DNA of 64,000 bases from NCBI GenBank assembly GCA_020072845.1, contig JAIQGF010000005.1, positions 1-64,000 of the forward strand, given 5' to 3'. Position numbers and translations under genes: made by a program. Under the pieces are notes generated by a model that made no database searches, had not been told where the DNA came from, and worked only from the letters and a program-made list of their open reading frames with translations. The DNA comes from Terriglobia bacterium. GTDB lineage: Bacteria > Acidobacteriota > Terriglobia > Terriglobales > Acidobacteriaceae. Position 1 is the stretch's first letter. Every line of letters starts with the position of its first letter. Positions 27,218 through 34,425 of the stretch are shown here, one piece after another.

Positions 27218-27387
27218 TGGCGGGCTTTCAGTGTGCGGCGTGCGGCGCGTGGAATGAGACGTCGGTGGATGTGTCGGCGGGGCGCCGCCAGCAGTACGTG
27301 GAGGATTGTCAAGTGTGCTGCAAGCCAAACCTGCTGAGGGTGGAGTACGACGGAGAAGAGTGGCGGATGGAAGCGGAGCTGGAATGA
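27217..27387 (+). CDS. CPXCG-type cysteine-rich zinc ribbon protein
   Basis: 56 aa, short and easily missed. It begins MAGFQCAACGAWNETSVD and has a second pair CQVCCK near residue 31, giving CxxC...CxxC, then an acidic tail ending EAELE. This matches the CPXCG-motif cysteine-rich family (proline replaced by alanine in the first pair). Its ATG overlaps the M1 peptidase TAA by one base, so it is translated with it. Role unknown; zinc binding is expected. Confidence 0.82.
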   Translation: MAGFQCAACGAWNETSVDVSAGRRQQYVEDCQVCCKPNLLRVEYDGEEWRMEAELE

Positions 27388-27389
27388 AT

Positions 27390-27478
27390 TCATTGCGGAA
27401 TTGCCGAATTGCAGAATTGCGAAATTGAATTCGGAGGGGTCAATTCGGCAATTCCGCACTTCGGCAATTCGGCAATCT
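27390..27478. repeat. Period-8 inverted array (ATTGCNNA-type units)
   Basis: Five ATTGCGGA-like octamers run from 27394, and reverse-complement units (caattcggc) follow to 27478, making a long imperfect hairpin between the zinc-ribbon gene and the second racemase. Confidence 0.8.
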
Positions 27479-27495
27479 GGGGTCGCATTTTCATC

Positions 27496-28206
27496 ATGAA
27501 GGCCAAACACATCGGCATCGTGGGCTGCAGCGCGGAGGGAGCGGCGCTGTGCTATCGCACGATCTGCGTGGAAGGCGAGCAGATGATGGGGAGGCACGAT
27601 CATCCCGAGGTCTCGATGCACACCCACCCGCTCGCCGAATACATGAATTGCATTTACCGGAACGACTGGCAGGGTGTGGCGGAACTGATGCTGTCGTCGG
27701 CAGAGAAGCTGGCGAAGTGCGGCGCGGACTTTTTGATCTGCCCCGATAACACCATTCACCAGGCGATGCCGATGGTTAGGCCGCGGTCGCCGCTGCCGTG
27801 GATTGACATTGCAGGCGCGGTAGGCGATGAGGCGTTGCGGCGCGGCTTTCGCCAGTTGGGGATCACGGGAACAAAGTATCTCGTCGAGAGTAGTGTGTAC
27901 CCGCAGGAATTGGAGAAGCGCGGGATCGGATGGTTGCGGCCGCAGGAGGAGGAGCGCGAGCGGATCAATGCGATCATTTTCGACGAACTGGTGCGCGGCC
28001 AATTTTCGGCGGAAGCGCTTAGCTACTTTCAGCAAGTGATCGAAAGCCTGAAGCGGCGCGGGTGCGATGCGGTGGTGCTGGGTTGCACCGAGATCCCGCT
28101 GCTGGTGAATGATGGGAATTCGCCGCTGCCGGTGCTGGATTCCACTCGATTGCTGGCGCGGGCGGCGCTGCGGCGGGCGACCGCAGGGGCGGCGGTGATG
28201 AAGTGA
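27496..28206 (+). CDS. Aspartate/glutamate racemase family protein (Asp84/Cys197 type)
   Basis: 236 aa from the ATG at 27496. It begins 'MKAKHIGIVGCSAEGAALCYRT', the family substrate loop. The second catalytic cysteine is kept ('VVLGC197TEIPLL'), but the first is aspartate (C-P-D84-N-T-I-H). One-thiol variants such as YgeA exist, so it may be a stereospecific racemase acting mainly in one direction, or a hydrolase-like relative. A conserved 'HDHPEVSMHTHP' stretch near residue 34 is extra. It is unlike the paralogue at 579. Confidence 0.85.
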   Translation: MKAKHIGIVGCSAEGAALCYRTICVEGEQMMGRHDHPEVSMHTHPLAEYMNCIYRNDWQGVAELMLSSAEKLAKCGADFLICPDNTIHQAMPMVRPRSPLPWIDIAGAVGDEALRRGFRQLGITGTKYLVESSVYPQELEKRGIGWLRPQEEERERINAIIFDELVRGQFSAEALSYFQQVIESLKRRGCDAVVLGCTEIPLLVNDGNSPLPVLDSTRLLARAALRRATAGAAVMK

Positions 28207-28210
28207 GCCG

Positions 28211-29530
28211 TCACGTACTCCGCCACAGGCGCTGCGCCATGGCCCAGGCGGCGGCAGGAATGAGAATGGCGGCGCCGGTGCAGGCGGCGAGAAAACGCAC
28301 CGGGACGGCGGCATCGATGGCGGCGGAGGCAGCCCAGGCCGTCAGCGAGATGGCGGCCATGCAGATGCCGAGGTCGGCGGAGAAGACGCGGCCGCGGAAC
28401 TGGTCGTCGGAATTGAGCTGAAGCAGGGTGGTAGAAAACGTCCAGATAATCGACCCGCCGAAGTGGGCGACGATGACGGAAAGAATCGCAAGCCAGACGC
28501 TGGGCGCGATGGAGATCGATCCCACACCGCAGGCGGCGGCCAGAAAGCCCAGCAAAATTCCCAGGCGGAGGCGGGAATCGCGCTGGCCGGCCCAGTCGGC
28601 GCCGAGCAGCGGGCCGAGAAGCGCTCCGATGCCGCGCGCGCCGATCAGCAGGCTCATGCCAAGCACCGCGCCGCGCTGCCCGGCGATGCCGGGGAGATGG
28701 ACGGCAAAGTGGCGTTCGCCGAGGATGGTGTAGATAACCCAGGTGGACCCGATCATCAGGCCAAGCCCGCCTTTCACCAGCACGGTGGCGAGCAGGCGCG
28801 GACGGCCTTGCAGGTAGCGCAATCCTTTCATCATCGGCGAAAAATCCACGACATCGCGCGCACGCAAGCGCGGCAGGCCGGCGGCGTGGGGCTCGTCGAA
28901 TTTCATTCCGCCGATCAGCAGCGCGGACGCGACGAAGGACACCGCGTTGAGTATGAACACGGCTTCGCGGCCGAGGAAGACGGCGACGATGCCGCCCAGC
29001 GACGCACCGATCGCCAGATCGAAGGACCAGGTGATGGACGAGAGCGTGTTGGCGACGATCACTTCCTGGCGCCCGACGACGTTGGGAATGACGGAATTGC
29101 GCGCCGGCTCGAAAAAGGCCGCCATCACCGTTTCCATCACCAGCAGCGGATAGACCAGCCACACGGTGGAGCGCGAGCGCACCAGCAACATCGCCAGCAC
29201 GATGCCGGCGCGCAGGATGTCGGCGGTGATCATGACGCGCTTGCGGCGGACGCGGTCGTTGACCACCCCGGCGGAGGGTCCGGCGAAGGTCTGCGGCAGA
29301 ACTTGCAGGACGAGCGCGAGGCCGACGGATTGCGCGCGTCCGGTGAATTGCAGCAGGAGCGTGTAGAGCGTAACGGTGTAGAACCAGTCGCCGATTTCGC
29401 TGACCATCTGCGCCAGCCACAGGCGCCGGAAGTTGCGGTTCGACTGCACCAGGCGCACGTAGGCGCGCGGGGAAATGCGCACCGGCGGGGAGGCGCTGAA
29501 CTCGAGGGCGGTTTCGGGGGCAGAAGACAA
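28211..29530 (-). CDS. Major facilitator superfamily transporter
   Basis: About 439 aa with 12 predicted helices. 'NRNFRRLWLAQMVSEIGDWFYTVTLYTLLLQFTG' and 'GPSAGVVNDRVRRKRVMITADILRAGIVLAMLL' are typical of the enterobactin-exporter-like (EntS/DUF894) MFS group. The longest frame starts at a TTG inside a heptad array with no ribosome site; a GTG near 29482 is a possible alternative. It converges on the racemase gene, 4 bp apart. Substrate unknown. Confidence 0.85.
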   Translation of the reverse strand: MSSAPETALEFSASPPVRISPRAYVRLVQSNRNFRRLWLAQMVSEIGDWFYTVTLYTLLLQFTGRAQSVGLALVLQVLPQTFAGPSAGVVNDRVRRKRVMITADILRAGIVLAMLLVRSRSTVWLVYPLLVMETVMAAFFEPARNSVIPNVVGRQEVIVANTLSSITWSFDLAIGASLGGIVAVFLGREAVFILNAVSFVASALLIGGMKFDEPHAAGLPRLRARDVVDFSPMMKGLRYLQGRPRLLATVLVKGGLGLMIGSTWVIYTILGERHFAVHLPGIAGQRGAVLGMSLLIGARGIGALLGPLLGADWAGQRDSRLRLGILLGFLAAACGVGSISIAPSVWLAILSVIVAHFGGSIIWTFSTTLLQLNSDDQFRGRVFSADLGICMAAISLTAWAASAAIDAAVPVRFLAACTGAAILIPAAAWAMAQRLWRST

Positions 29531-29572
29531 GTCAGAATTAAGAAGTCAGAAGTGCAAGTGCGAATTACAAGG
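29529..29572. repeat. Heptad array, AAGTCAG-like
   Basis: Five 7-bp units (AAGTCAG, AATTAAG, AAGTCAG, AAGTGCA, AGTGCGA) at the 5' edge of the MFS frame. Related units recur at 30898-30985. Confidence 0.75.
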
Positions 29573-29610
29573 CCATGGGATTTTACTGCCCGCTTCCGAC
29601 TTTTTACTTG

Positions 29611-30657
29611 TTACTTTCGACCTTTGTTTTTTCCTTTCCACCATGCAGTCCATGCAACTGCGTCTTCGCCGATGTTTTGGCCCGTGATGTTCTGTAGCGC
29701 TTTCCCTGCCGCGCTCTTGAGCGACTGATCCGAGGAGTCTCGCAGCAGCTCAATCAGAGGCAGCACAGCGCGATCATCCTTGCTCTCGCCGAGGGTGGCA
29801 ACCATGGTGCCCCTGAGGTCCACCAAACTGGGATCGGGGTCACGAAGAGCCGCAGCAAGCACCGGCACCCCTTTCTCGGTTACAGCTAGTACCAAGAGCG
29901 CCTTCGTCCACACGTCGCTGTATGCTGTAAGAAGGCGACTAAGCTCTCTCGCCCGCGACAGCGCAGCATCGAGTTCGTAACCGTACAGTGTGGCCGCCTT
30001 CGCCCGAAGCTCTGCCAGGCTCTTCCCCTTGTTTTCATTCTTCGAATCGAAATCTTTGGAAGCTTGGCGCGCCACGTCAAGCAAGATCACGGGTTGGAGT
30101 CGCCCCCGCTCGATGAGATCCTTGCAGGCCTGAGCTGCTGTTTCACGCAGAGCTTTCGCGGCCTCGAACTTGTTGGGAGCACCGGTATCCCTCAATCGCG
30201 TAAGCAGTATCTCAGTGCCGGAGGGGTCACCGAGAGCCGCGGTGCCCCAGGCAAGGGCCACCTTGGAAAGTTCGTTTCCCTCGCGAGCCCCAAGTTCTTG
30301 GAGGGGCTGAAGCGAGCTCGCATCCCCAATGCTGAGCAGGTTCTGGACGGCAAGGAGAAGGTTGATTTCCCTCGCCCGCTGCTCTACCGACTCGGGTGCG
30401 TCGTCTCGGTGAGCGACAAGCAAAGCATGCAAGGCTGGCAGGGCCGGCCGCTTGTTTTTCTGCCCCTTGAGTCTCTCTAGGGCATGCATTTGGGTTGTCA
30501 CGTTCTCTGAGCCCAATTGCTCCATGATTGCTTGCATTTCGCCGGTTGGCGCGATGGTTGCACCAGTCTTTTCCTGGCCGAATAGCGGTTGTGCGATGAT
30601 GCAGAAGAGCACCAGAAAAGCTTGGGAGGTGGAACACTTGAAGCGTTCGTGCGGCAT
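29611..30657 (-). CDS. HEAT-repeat exported protein
   Basis: 348 aa from the ATG at 30657, supported by CGAGG seven bases upstream; an upstream in-frame start at 30711 is less likely. A signal peptide ends near 'QPLFGQ'. Helical repeats follow, including 'LGSENVTTQMHALERLKGQ' and 'DRAVLPLIELLRDSSDQSLKSAAGKALQNITGQ', which are HEAT-like. It ends in a basic tail. GC and codon bias are visibly lower than the neighbours, so it may be acquired. A binding scaffold role is inferred. Confidence 0.75.
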   Translation of the reverse strand: MPHERFKCSTSQAFLVLFCIIAQPLFGQEKTGATIAPTGEMQAIMEQLGSENVTTQMHALERLKGQKNKRPALPALHALLVAHRDDAPESVEQRAREINLLLAVQNLLSIGDASSLQPLQELGAREGNELSKVALAWGTAALGDPSGTEILLTRLRDTGAPNKFEAAKALRETAAQACKDLIERGRLQPVILLDVARQASKDFDSKNENKGKSLAELRAKAATLYGYELDAALSRARELSRLLTAYSDVWTKALLVLAVTEKGVPVLAAALRDPDPSLVDLRGTMVATLGESKDDRAVLPLIELLRDSSDQSLKSAAGKALQNITGQNIGEDAVAWTAWWKGKNKGRK

Positions 30658-30897
30658 GGGAGACCTCGTTTTCCGAAGGTTCCTAGACGCTCCGAGCTGC
30701 CTCTCCGTCACTCACTCCGGCGATAGAGTGTTGACGATGACTTTGAAGCACGCCTCGTTCCCTTTTTGACAGGCGCCGCCCGGGGCAGTAAGTCACTCAC
30801 AAGAGTCTCTTTTGTAATGAAGTGTCAGTGATGACCCGCACAATCCTCAGTGAGCATCTGGCGGCCCGGCGGGAGGAGTCGAGGAGGTGCGACTGGC

Positions 30898-30985
30898 AAG
30901 TCAGAAGTCAGAAGTGCGAATTGGAATTACAAGGCCGATAGGAATTTTACTTATTGCTTCCGACTTGTTATTTCTTACTTCTTAT
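30898..30985. repeat. Heptad array with inverted halves, AAGTCAG / GACTTNN
   Basis: The left half has AAGTCAG, AAGTCAG, AAGTGCG, AATTGGA; the right half has GACTTGT, TATTTCT, TACTTCT, TATTTCT, GACTTTC. The right half encodes the last residues (KKVRNKK) and the TAA stop of the DinB-like gene. Confidence 0.8.
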
Positions 30986-31574
30986 TTCTGACTTTCTTCA
31001 GGTCTTCCGCCCGGTTGGCGTCCAGCGCGTGCGCGCCATCGCCCTTGCCGGTGAGCTTGGCGGAATTGAATTGCTCGGACTCGCCGCGCGCGATGCTGAG
31101 CGTCTTCCATTCGGCGCCGCGAAAATGCTTGGCCAGAAAAACGATCTGGCCGACGTGGTAGGCGTAATGAGCCACGGCGCGGTGCAGCGCCTGGAATGCG
31201 GTGTAGGGTTCGCCGCGAATGGTGACCCTGCGCTCCAGATCGGCGGGCTGCAGCGATGCAAATGTGTCGAAGGCGATCTGCCAGGCGGCTTCCCACATTT
31301 GCATGAGCTGGGCACGCGTGGTGGCGGGCGAAATTTCGAATTCCCGGTCGCGATGGCGGTCGGGCTTTTCGCCGTCGCTGGTGAGGAAATCGGTGAGGCG
31401 CGAAGCGATGTTGCCGGCGATGTGCTTCATGATGACGGCAACGCTGTTCGATTCGGGATCGAGCTGAAGGAAGAGCTCGTGGTCGGAAAGCTGGGAGATG
31501 GCGCCCTCGGCGAGGCGCTTGTGGCCGCGCAGCGCGCGACGGGCTTCATCGAGATAGGCGGCGGCAACGTCCAT
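30975..31574 (-). CDS. DinB/DUF1572-family protein
   Basis: 199 aa from the ATG at 31574. It has the DinB-type helical fold with 'SVAVIMKHIAGNIASRLTDFLTSDGEKPDRHRD' and 'FQALHRAVAHYAYHVGQIVFLAKHFRG', where histidines sit at the expected metal positions. The C-terminal 'DLKKVRNKK' comes from a heptad array and is probably not ancestral. Upstream lies the lysine-rich micro-gene with its own terminator, so this gene likely has a separate promoter. Substrate unknown. Confidence 0.82.
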   Translation of the reverse strand: MDVAAAYLDEARRALRGHKRLAEGAISQLSDHELFLQLDPESNSVAVIMKHIAGNIASRLTDFLTSDGEKPDRHRDREFEISPATTRAQLMQMWEAAWQIAFDTFASLQPADLERRVTIRGEPYTAFQALHRAVAHYAYHVGQIVFLAKHFRGAEWKTLSIARGESEQFNSAKLTGKGDGAHALDANRAEDLKKVRNKK

Positions 31575-31627
31575 GGGGACATTGTACTGAGTTGCCGGTT
31601 GCCGCTCGCAACTCACATCGCAGAACC

Positions 31628-31657
31628 AAGTAAAAGGGCTTCCGATGGCGGAAGCCC
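31628..31657 (-). terminator. Rho-independent terminator of the micro-gene
   Basis: On the minus strand the perfect 8-bp stem GGGCTTCC/GGAAGCCC with a 6-base loop is followed by TTTTACTT. Another perfect hairpin, GTACGC-GAAT-GCGTAC, lies at 31683-31698 between it and the micro-gene stop. Confidence 0.8.
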
Positions 31658-31701
31658 GTTGAAACTTCATCAGGGGCCCTGGGTACGCGAATGCGTACTC
31701 G

Positions 31702-31746
31702 TTAGTGCTTCTTGGCTTTCTTCTTTGCCTTTTTCTTTGCTGGCAT
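31702..31746 (-). CDS. Lysine-rich 14-residue micro-protein
   Basis: The reading frame encodes MPAKKKAKKKAKKH. An AGGAGG ribosome site, one of the strongest in the window, lies about 10 bases before the ATG, and two hairpins, the second a textbook terminator, follow the stop. It therefore looks like a discrete expressed unit rather than chance. The composition is that of histone-H1-like tails or nucleic-acid-binding peptides. It could instead be a leader peptide sensing lysine supply (8 of 14 codons are AAA/AAG), but no biosynthetic gene follows. Confidence 0.55.
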   Translation of the reverse strand: MPAKKKAKKKAKKH

Positions 31747-32021
31747 GTGGTTGATTCCTCCTAGAACGTTTCTCCCTTGTTCAGAGCCCGGAGACCAATG
31801 AGCCAACCATTCTTGGCATGGCTCGTCACTCTGATCCAAGATATTGCGGTCAGTTAGTAGGCAAGTCAATAGTAAAATTCGTACTGGGGTTGTCGTTGCG
31901 GGCGAAGCACCGAGGGCCTGGTTGCAGCATGGCCGTTCCTGTGGAATTTAGAGTCGAAGACAATATCGGTGTTGTCCTTGCGGCTCACCTCGTGCTAGAA
32001 AACGCAGGGCAAGGCAGCGCG

Positions 32022-32450
32022 ATGCCGGGTACTACGATGGCGACGGCGAGAAAATCCGCAAAACGCAAGGTGGAAGAAGTGCTGATCCCCGACAAACTGT
32101 ATTTCCGCATCGGAGAGGTGTCGCGGCTGTGCCGGCTGCCGGCCTATGTGCTGCGATTCTGGGAGACCGAGTTCCCGCAACTGAAGCCGAACAAAAGCAG
32201 CACCGGGCAACGTATGTACCGGCGTCGCGATCTGGAAAACGTGCTGCGCATCAAGGCTCTGCTTTACGACCAGGGCTTCACCATTGCCGGGGCGCGGCAG
32301 CAACTGCGCACCGAGGCCAAGGCGACCAAAAACCAGGTGGGCTTGCCGTTTCCGCGGCGGGCGCCCAGCGATGGGCTGAAGCGTGTGCGCCAGGGCTTGC
32401 AGGAGATCCTGTCGATTCTCTCCCGGAGCGCGAAGCGGGCGAGGGCGTGA
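32022..32450 (+). CDS. MerR-family regulator
   Basis: 142 aa from the ATG at 32022 (AAGG upstream); an ATG at 32037 is also possible, and the frame stays open to 31818 without family similarity. 'DKLYFRIGEVSRLCRLPAYVLRFWETEFPQLKPNKSSTGQRMYRRRDLENVLRIKALLYDQGFTIAGARQQL' is a full MerR winged HTH. No effector-binding domain follows, only a short basic tail. This is the MlrA-like small type that often accompanies IHF genes, none of which is seen here. Confidence 0.87.
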   Translation: MPGTTMATARKSAKRKVEEVLIPDKLYFRIGEVSRLCRLPAYVLRFWETEFPQLKPNKSSTGQRMYRRRDLENVLRIKALLYDQGFTIAGARQQLRTEAKATKNQVGLPFPRRAPSDGLKRVRQGLQEILSILSRSAKRARA

Positions 32451-32533
32451 GCCGCCATGGGTGATGGGTAATTTGCAATGATTGGTTTTCGGCGGCCCGC
32501 CGATACTTGCTCTGTGACATATACTCTGCACGA

Positions 32534-32953
32534 ATGTACCTGGTCATCCTATGCGCGTTGGTGGCGGTGGCGGTAACCGTCTGGCTGATCATGGCCGGAG
32601 AGGGAAAATCGCCGGAGTCGCGCCGCAACAACGCGCGCATTAAACTCGTGATCCCGGTGCAGGTGGAATCGTTCGGCGAGACCTACCAGGCCGACAGCCA
32701 GGACATCAGCCGCGGCGGCATGCTGCTGAAAGCCGAGGCGCCGGTCAAGGTGGCGCAGCCGGTACAGCTTTCCTTCATCCTGCCGGAAAAAACTCCCATC
32801 GAAATTCCCGCCGTGGTTTGCCATAAACGGGGCCAGCAGTTCGGCGTTCGCTTCGATCCGACGCACCACCGGCGAGGCGTGATCGAGCGCTGGGTGCGGC
32901 GCGCATTCGAAGAAGACCACCGGCGCGCGGCCAAAGCTCCCGTCCCCCAGTAA
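32534..32953 (+). CDS. Membrane-anchored PilZ-domain protein
   Basis: 139 aa from the ATG at 32534. An N-terminal membrane helix (residues 2-20) is followed by a PilZ domain with 'RRNNARIKL' (RxxxR) and 'DISRGGMLL' (DxSxxG), the two c-di-GMP binding motifs, then 'GQQFGVRFD'. It should act as a cyclic-di-GMP effector at the inner membrane. Its output partner is not evident from neighbours. Confidence 0.85.
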   Translation: MYLVILCALVAVAVTVWLIMAGEGKSPESRRNNARIKLVIPVQVESFGETYQADSQDISRGGMLLKAEAPVKVAQPVQLSFILPEKTPIEIPAVVCHKRGQQFGVRFDPTHHRRGVIERWVRRAFEEDHRRAAKAPVPQ

Positions 32954-32998
32954 GCTCCCGCTTTTCTTTCCCTGCCAACTCCGGACTGCGATCTACGC

Positions 32999-33544
32999 TT
33001 ATTTTGCCGCGGGCGGCGGCGGTTCGATGCGCTCGCGGAATTTTGTTAGCAGGCGCTCGGCGGCTTCCACCAGGTGTTCATCGCGTGCGCGCTGGCGGAA
33101 CCCGCCCTTAGGCTGATCCGACGCGGCCCAGAGGGTGAGGTGCGTGCGAGCGTCGGACACGACCATCTTGATCGGCCCCTCGTAAACGTTCCGGCTGGCG
33201 GAGGCGGACTCCTCCATGCGGCCACTGGCGCCGACCTTTGTCTTGGTTGCGTTCTGCGAGGTGTGGTCGTCGTCCGGAGAGGTAACCTCAATGACGATGT
33301 CGGCCTGCGCGGGCGAATCGACCAGCAAGAACCTGCCCCAGCCTTCCAGTCCCCCGTTGATGACGTTAAACGGAATTTCGCTGCCGCCGTTGTTTTTTAT
33401 GAATACCGTTTTGGCGGCGGCGAGGCGCGCCGACGGGCTGACATACGTGGGGTTCTTCTGCTCCGGCGCAGCTTGCGGCTTCTCCTGGGCGAGCAGAACG
33501 CCGGAAATCAACACGACGGCGACGAGCGGGGCTACGCAGCGCAT
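32999..33544 (-). CDS. Hypothetical secreted protein
   Basis: 181 aa with a signal peptide ending near 'VLLAQ'. The mature domain has 'LAAAKTVFIKNNGGSEIPFNVINGGLEGWGRFLLVDSPAQADIVIEV', resembling DUF4410-like families in which a stress- or ABC-associated beta domain follows. It ends 'EPPPPAAK'. Function is unknown. It is convergent with the PilZ gene. Confidence 0.7.
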   Translation of the reverse strand: MRCVAPLVAVVLISGVLLAQEKPQAAPEQKNPTYVSPSARLAAAKTVFIKNNGGSEIPFNVINGGLEGWGRFLLVDSPAQADIVIEVTSPDDDHTSQNATKTKVGASGRMEESASASRNVYEGPIKMVVSDARTHLTLWAASDQPKGGFRQRARDEHLVEAAERLLTKFRERIEPPPPAAK

Positions 33545-33613
33545 GGCCGAGATTATAAGACGCGAAGCCGGCTGTGTCTTGGGCGTGCGAGCGCTCAGGA
33601 TCGCGCGAGTTCG

Positions 33614-34261
33614 CTAGCTGGGGAAATGAAAGTAGACATCCTGCTGCGAAGGAATGGCGCGGCCGTCCATGATCGCGGGGCGGAAACGCCAGTTGCGCAA
33701 GGCGGCGACCACCTTCTCCTCAATGCCGTGTCCGAGTCCCTGAAGAACCTTGGTTTCGGTGACGTTGCCCTGCTCGTCAATGGTGACTTCGACGATCACA
33801 TTGCCTTCCACGCCGGAAGGAACTTGCCAGGGCAGGATGGCGGGATTCGGGAAAACCAGCGGCAACGCCGGCCGGATGTCGTGGCCGGTGGCGGGTCCTT
33901 GCGCCAGCGAGCCGAAGGGAGATCCGGCGCGAGAGGGCTGGTCGGCGGAAACGATCTGTTGCGCGTTGTTCAGAGCCGAGGGCTTCGGGCTGGGCTTGGG
34001 GCGCGGGCGCGCCGGCGAGCGCAGCGCGATGCGGCGTTGTTCCGGCCTGGCTTCGGGATCTTGGGCGGCGGCCGAACCATGCTGCGACAGGTAAACCAGC
34101 TCGGTGGAAGTGCCGCCGTGTCCGAACGCGACCGAGGACGGCGTGACGTAGATGGGGCGGGGTGGCCGCACGAGAACGTAAATGACCACGCAGTGCAGAA
34201 CGAAGGACACCAGCAACGAGGCGTTCCACCTGCGGTTCGAGGGTCGAGCTTCGCTGAACAT
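33614..34261 (-). CDS. TonB-family energy transducer
   Basis: 215 aa from the ATG at 34261 (GGGG upstream); an ATG at 34285 is an alternative. One N-terminal membrane helix ('ASLLVSFVLHCVVIYVLV') is followed by a proline/lysine-rich spacer ('RPRPKPSPKPSA') and a C-terminal TonB domain with 'VEGNVIVEVTIDEQGNVTETKVLQGLGHGIEEKVVAALRNWRFRPA'. It should energise outer-membrane receptors such as the one at 60484; ExbB/ExbD are not in the window. Confidence 0.87.
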   Translation of the reverse strand: MFSEARPSNRRWNASLLVSFVLHCVVIYVLVRPPRPIYVTPSSVAFGHGGTSTELVYLSQHGSAAAQDPEARPEQRRIALRSPARPRPKPSPKPSALNNAQQIVSADQPSRAGSPFGSLAQGPATGHDIRPALPLVFPNPAILPWQVPSGVEGNVIVEVTIDEQGNVTETKVLQGLGHGIEEKVVAALRNWRFRPAIMDGRAIPSQQDVYFHFPS

Positions 34262-34323
34262 GCGCACCCCAGCCGGTGAGGACATTGTAACGTGAGTTTG
34301 ACCTGGTTTCAGTGCGAGAACTG

Positions 34324-34376
34324 AGTGGCTAGTGGTCAGTGGCCAGTCTCGGTCGCACTGACCACTGACCACTTGA
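34324..34376. repeat. Inverted heptad array, AGTGNNN / CACTNNN
   Basis: AGTGGCT, AGTGGTC, AGTGGCC, AGTCTCG are followed by CACTGAC, CACTGAC, CACTTGA, the complement core, making a hairpin between the divergent tonB-like and M20 genes. Confidence 0.85.
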
Positions 34377-34425
34377 GCCGCGTGCGCTGGACAGCGAATC
34401 GGCTCAGCGGTTATTCTGCCCCGCC

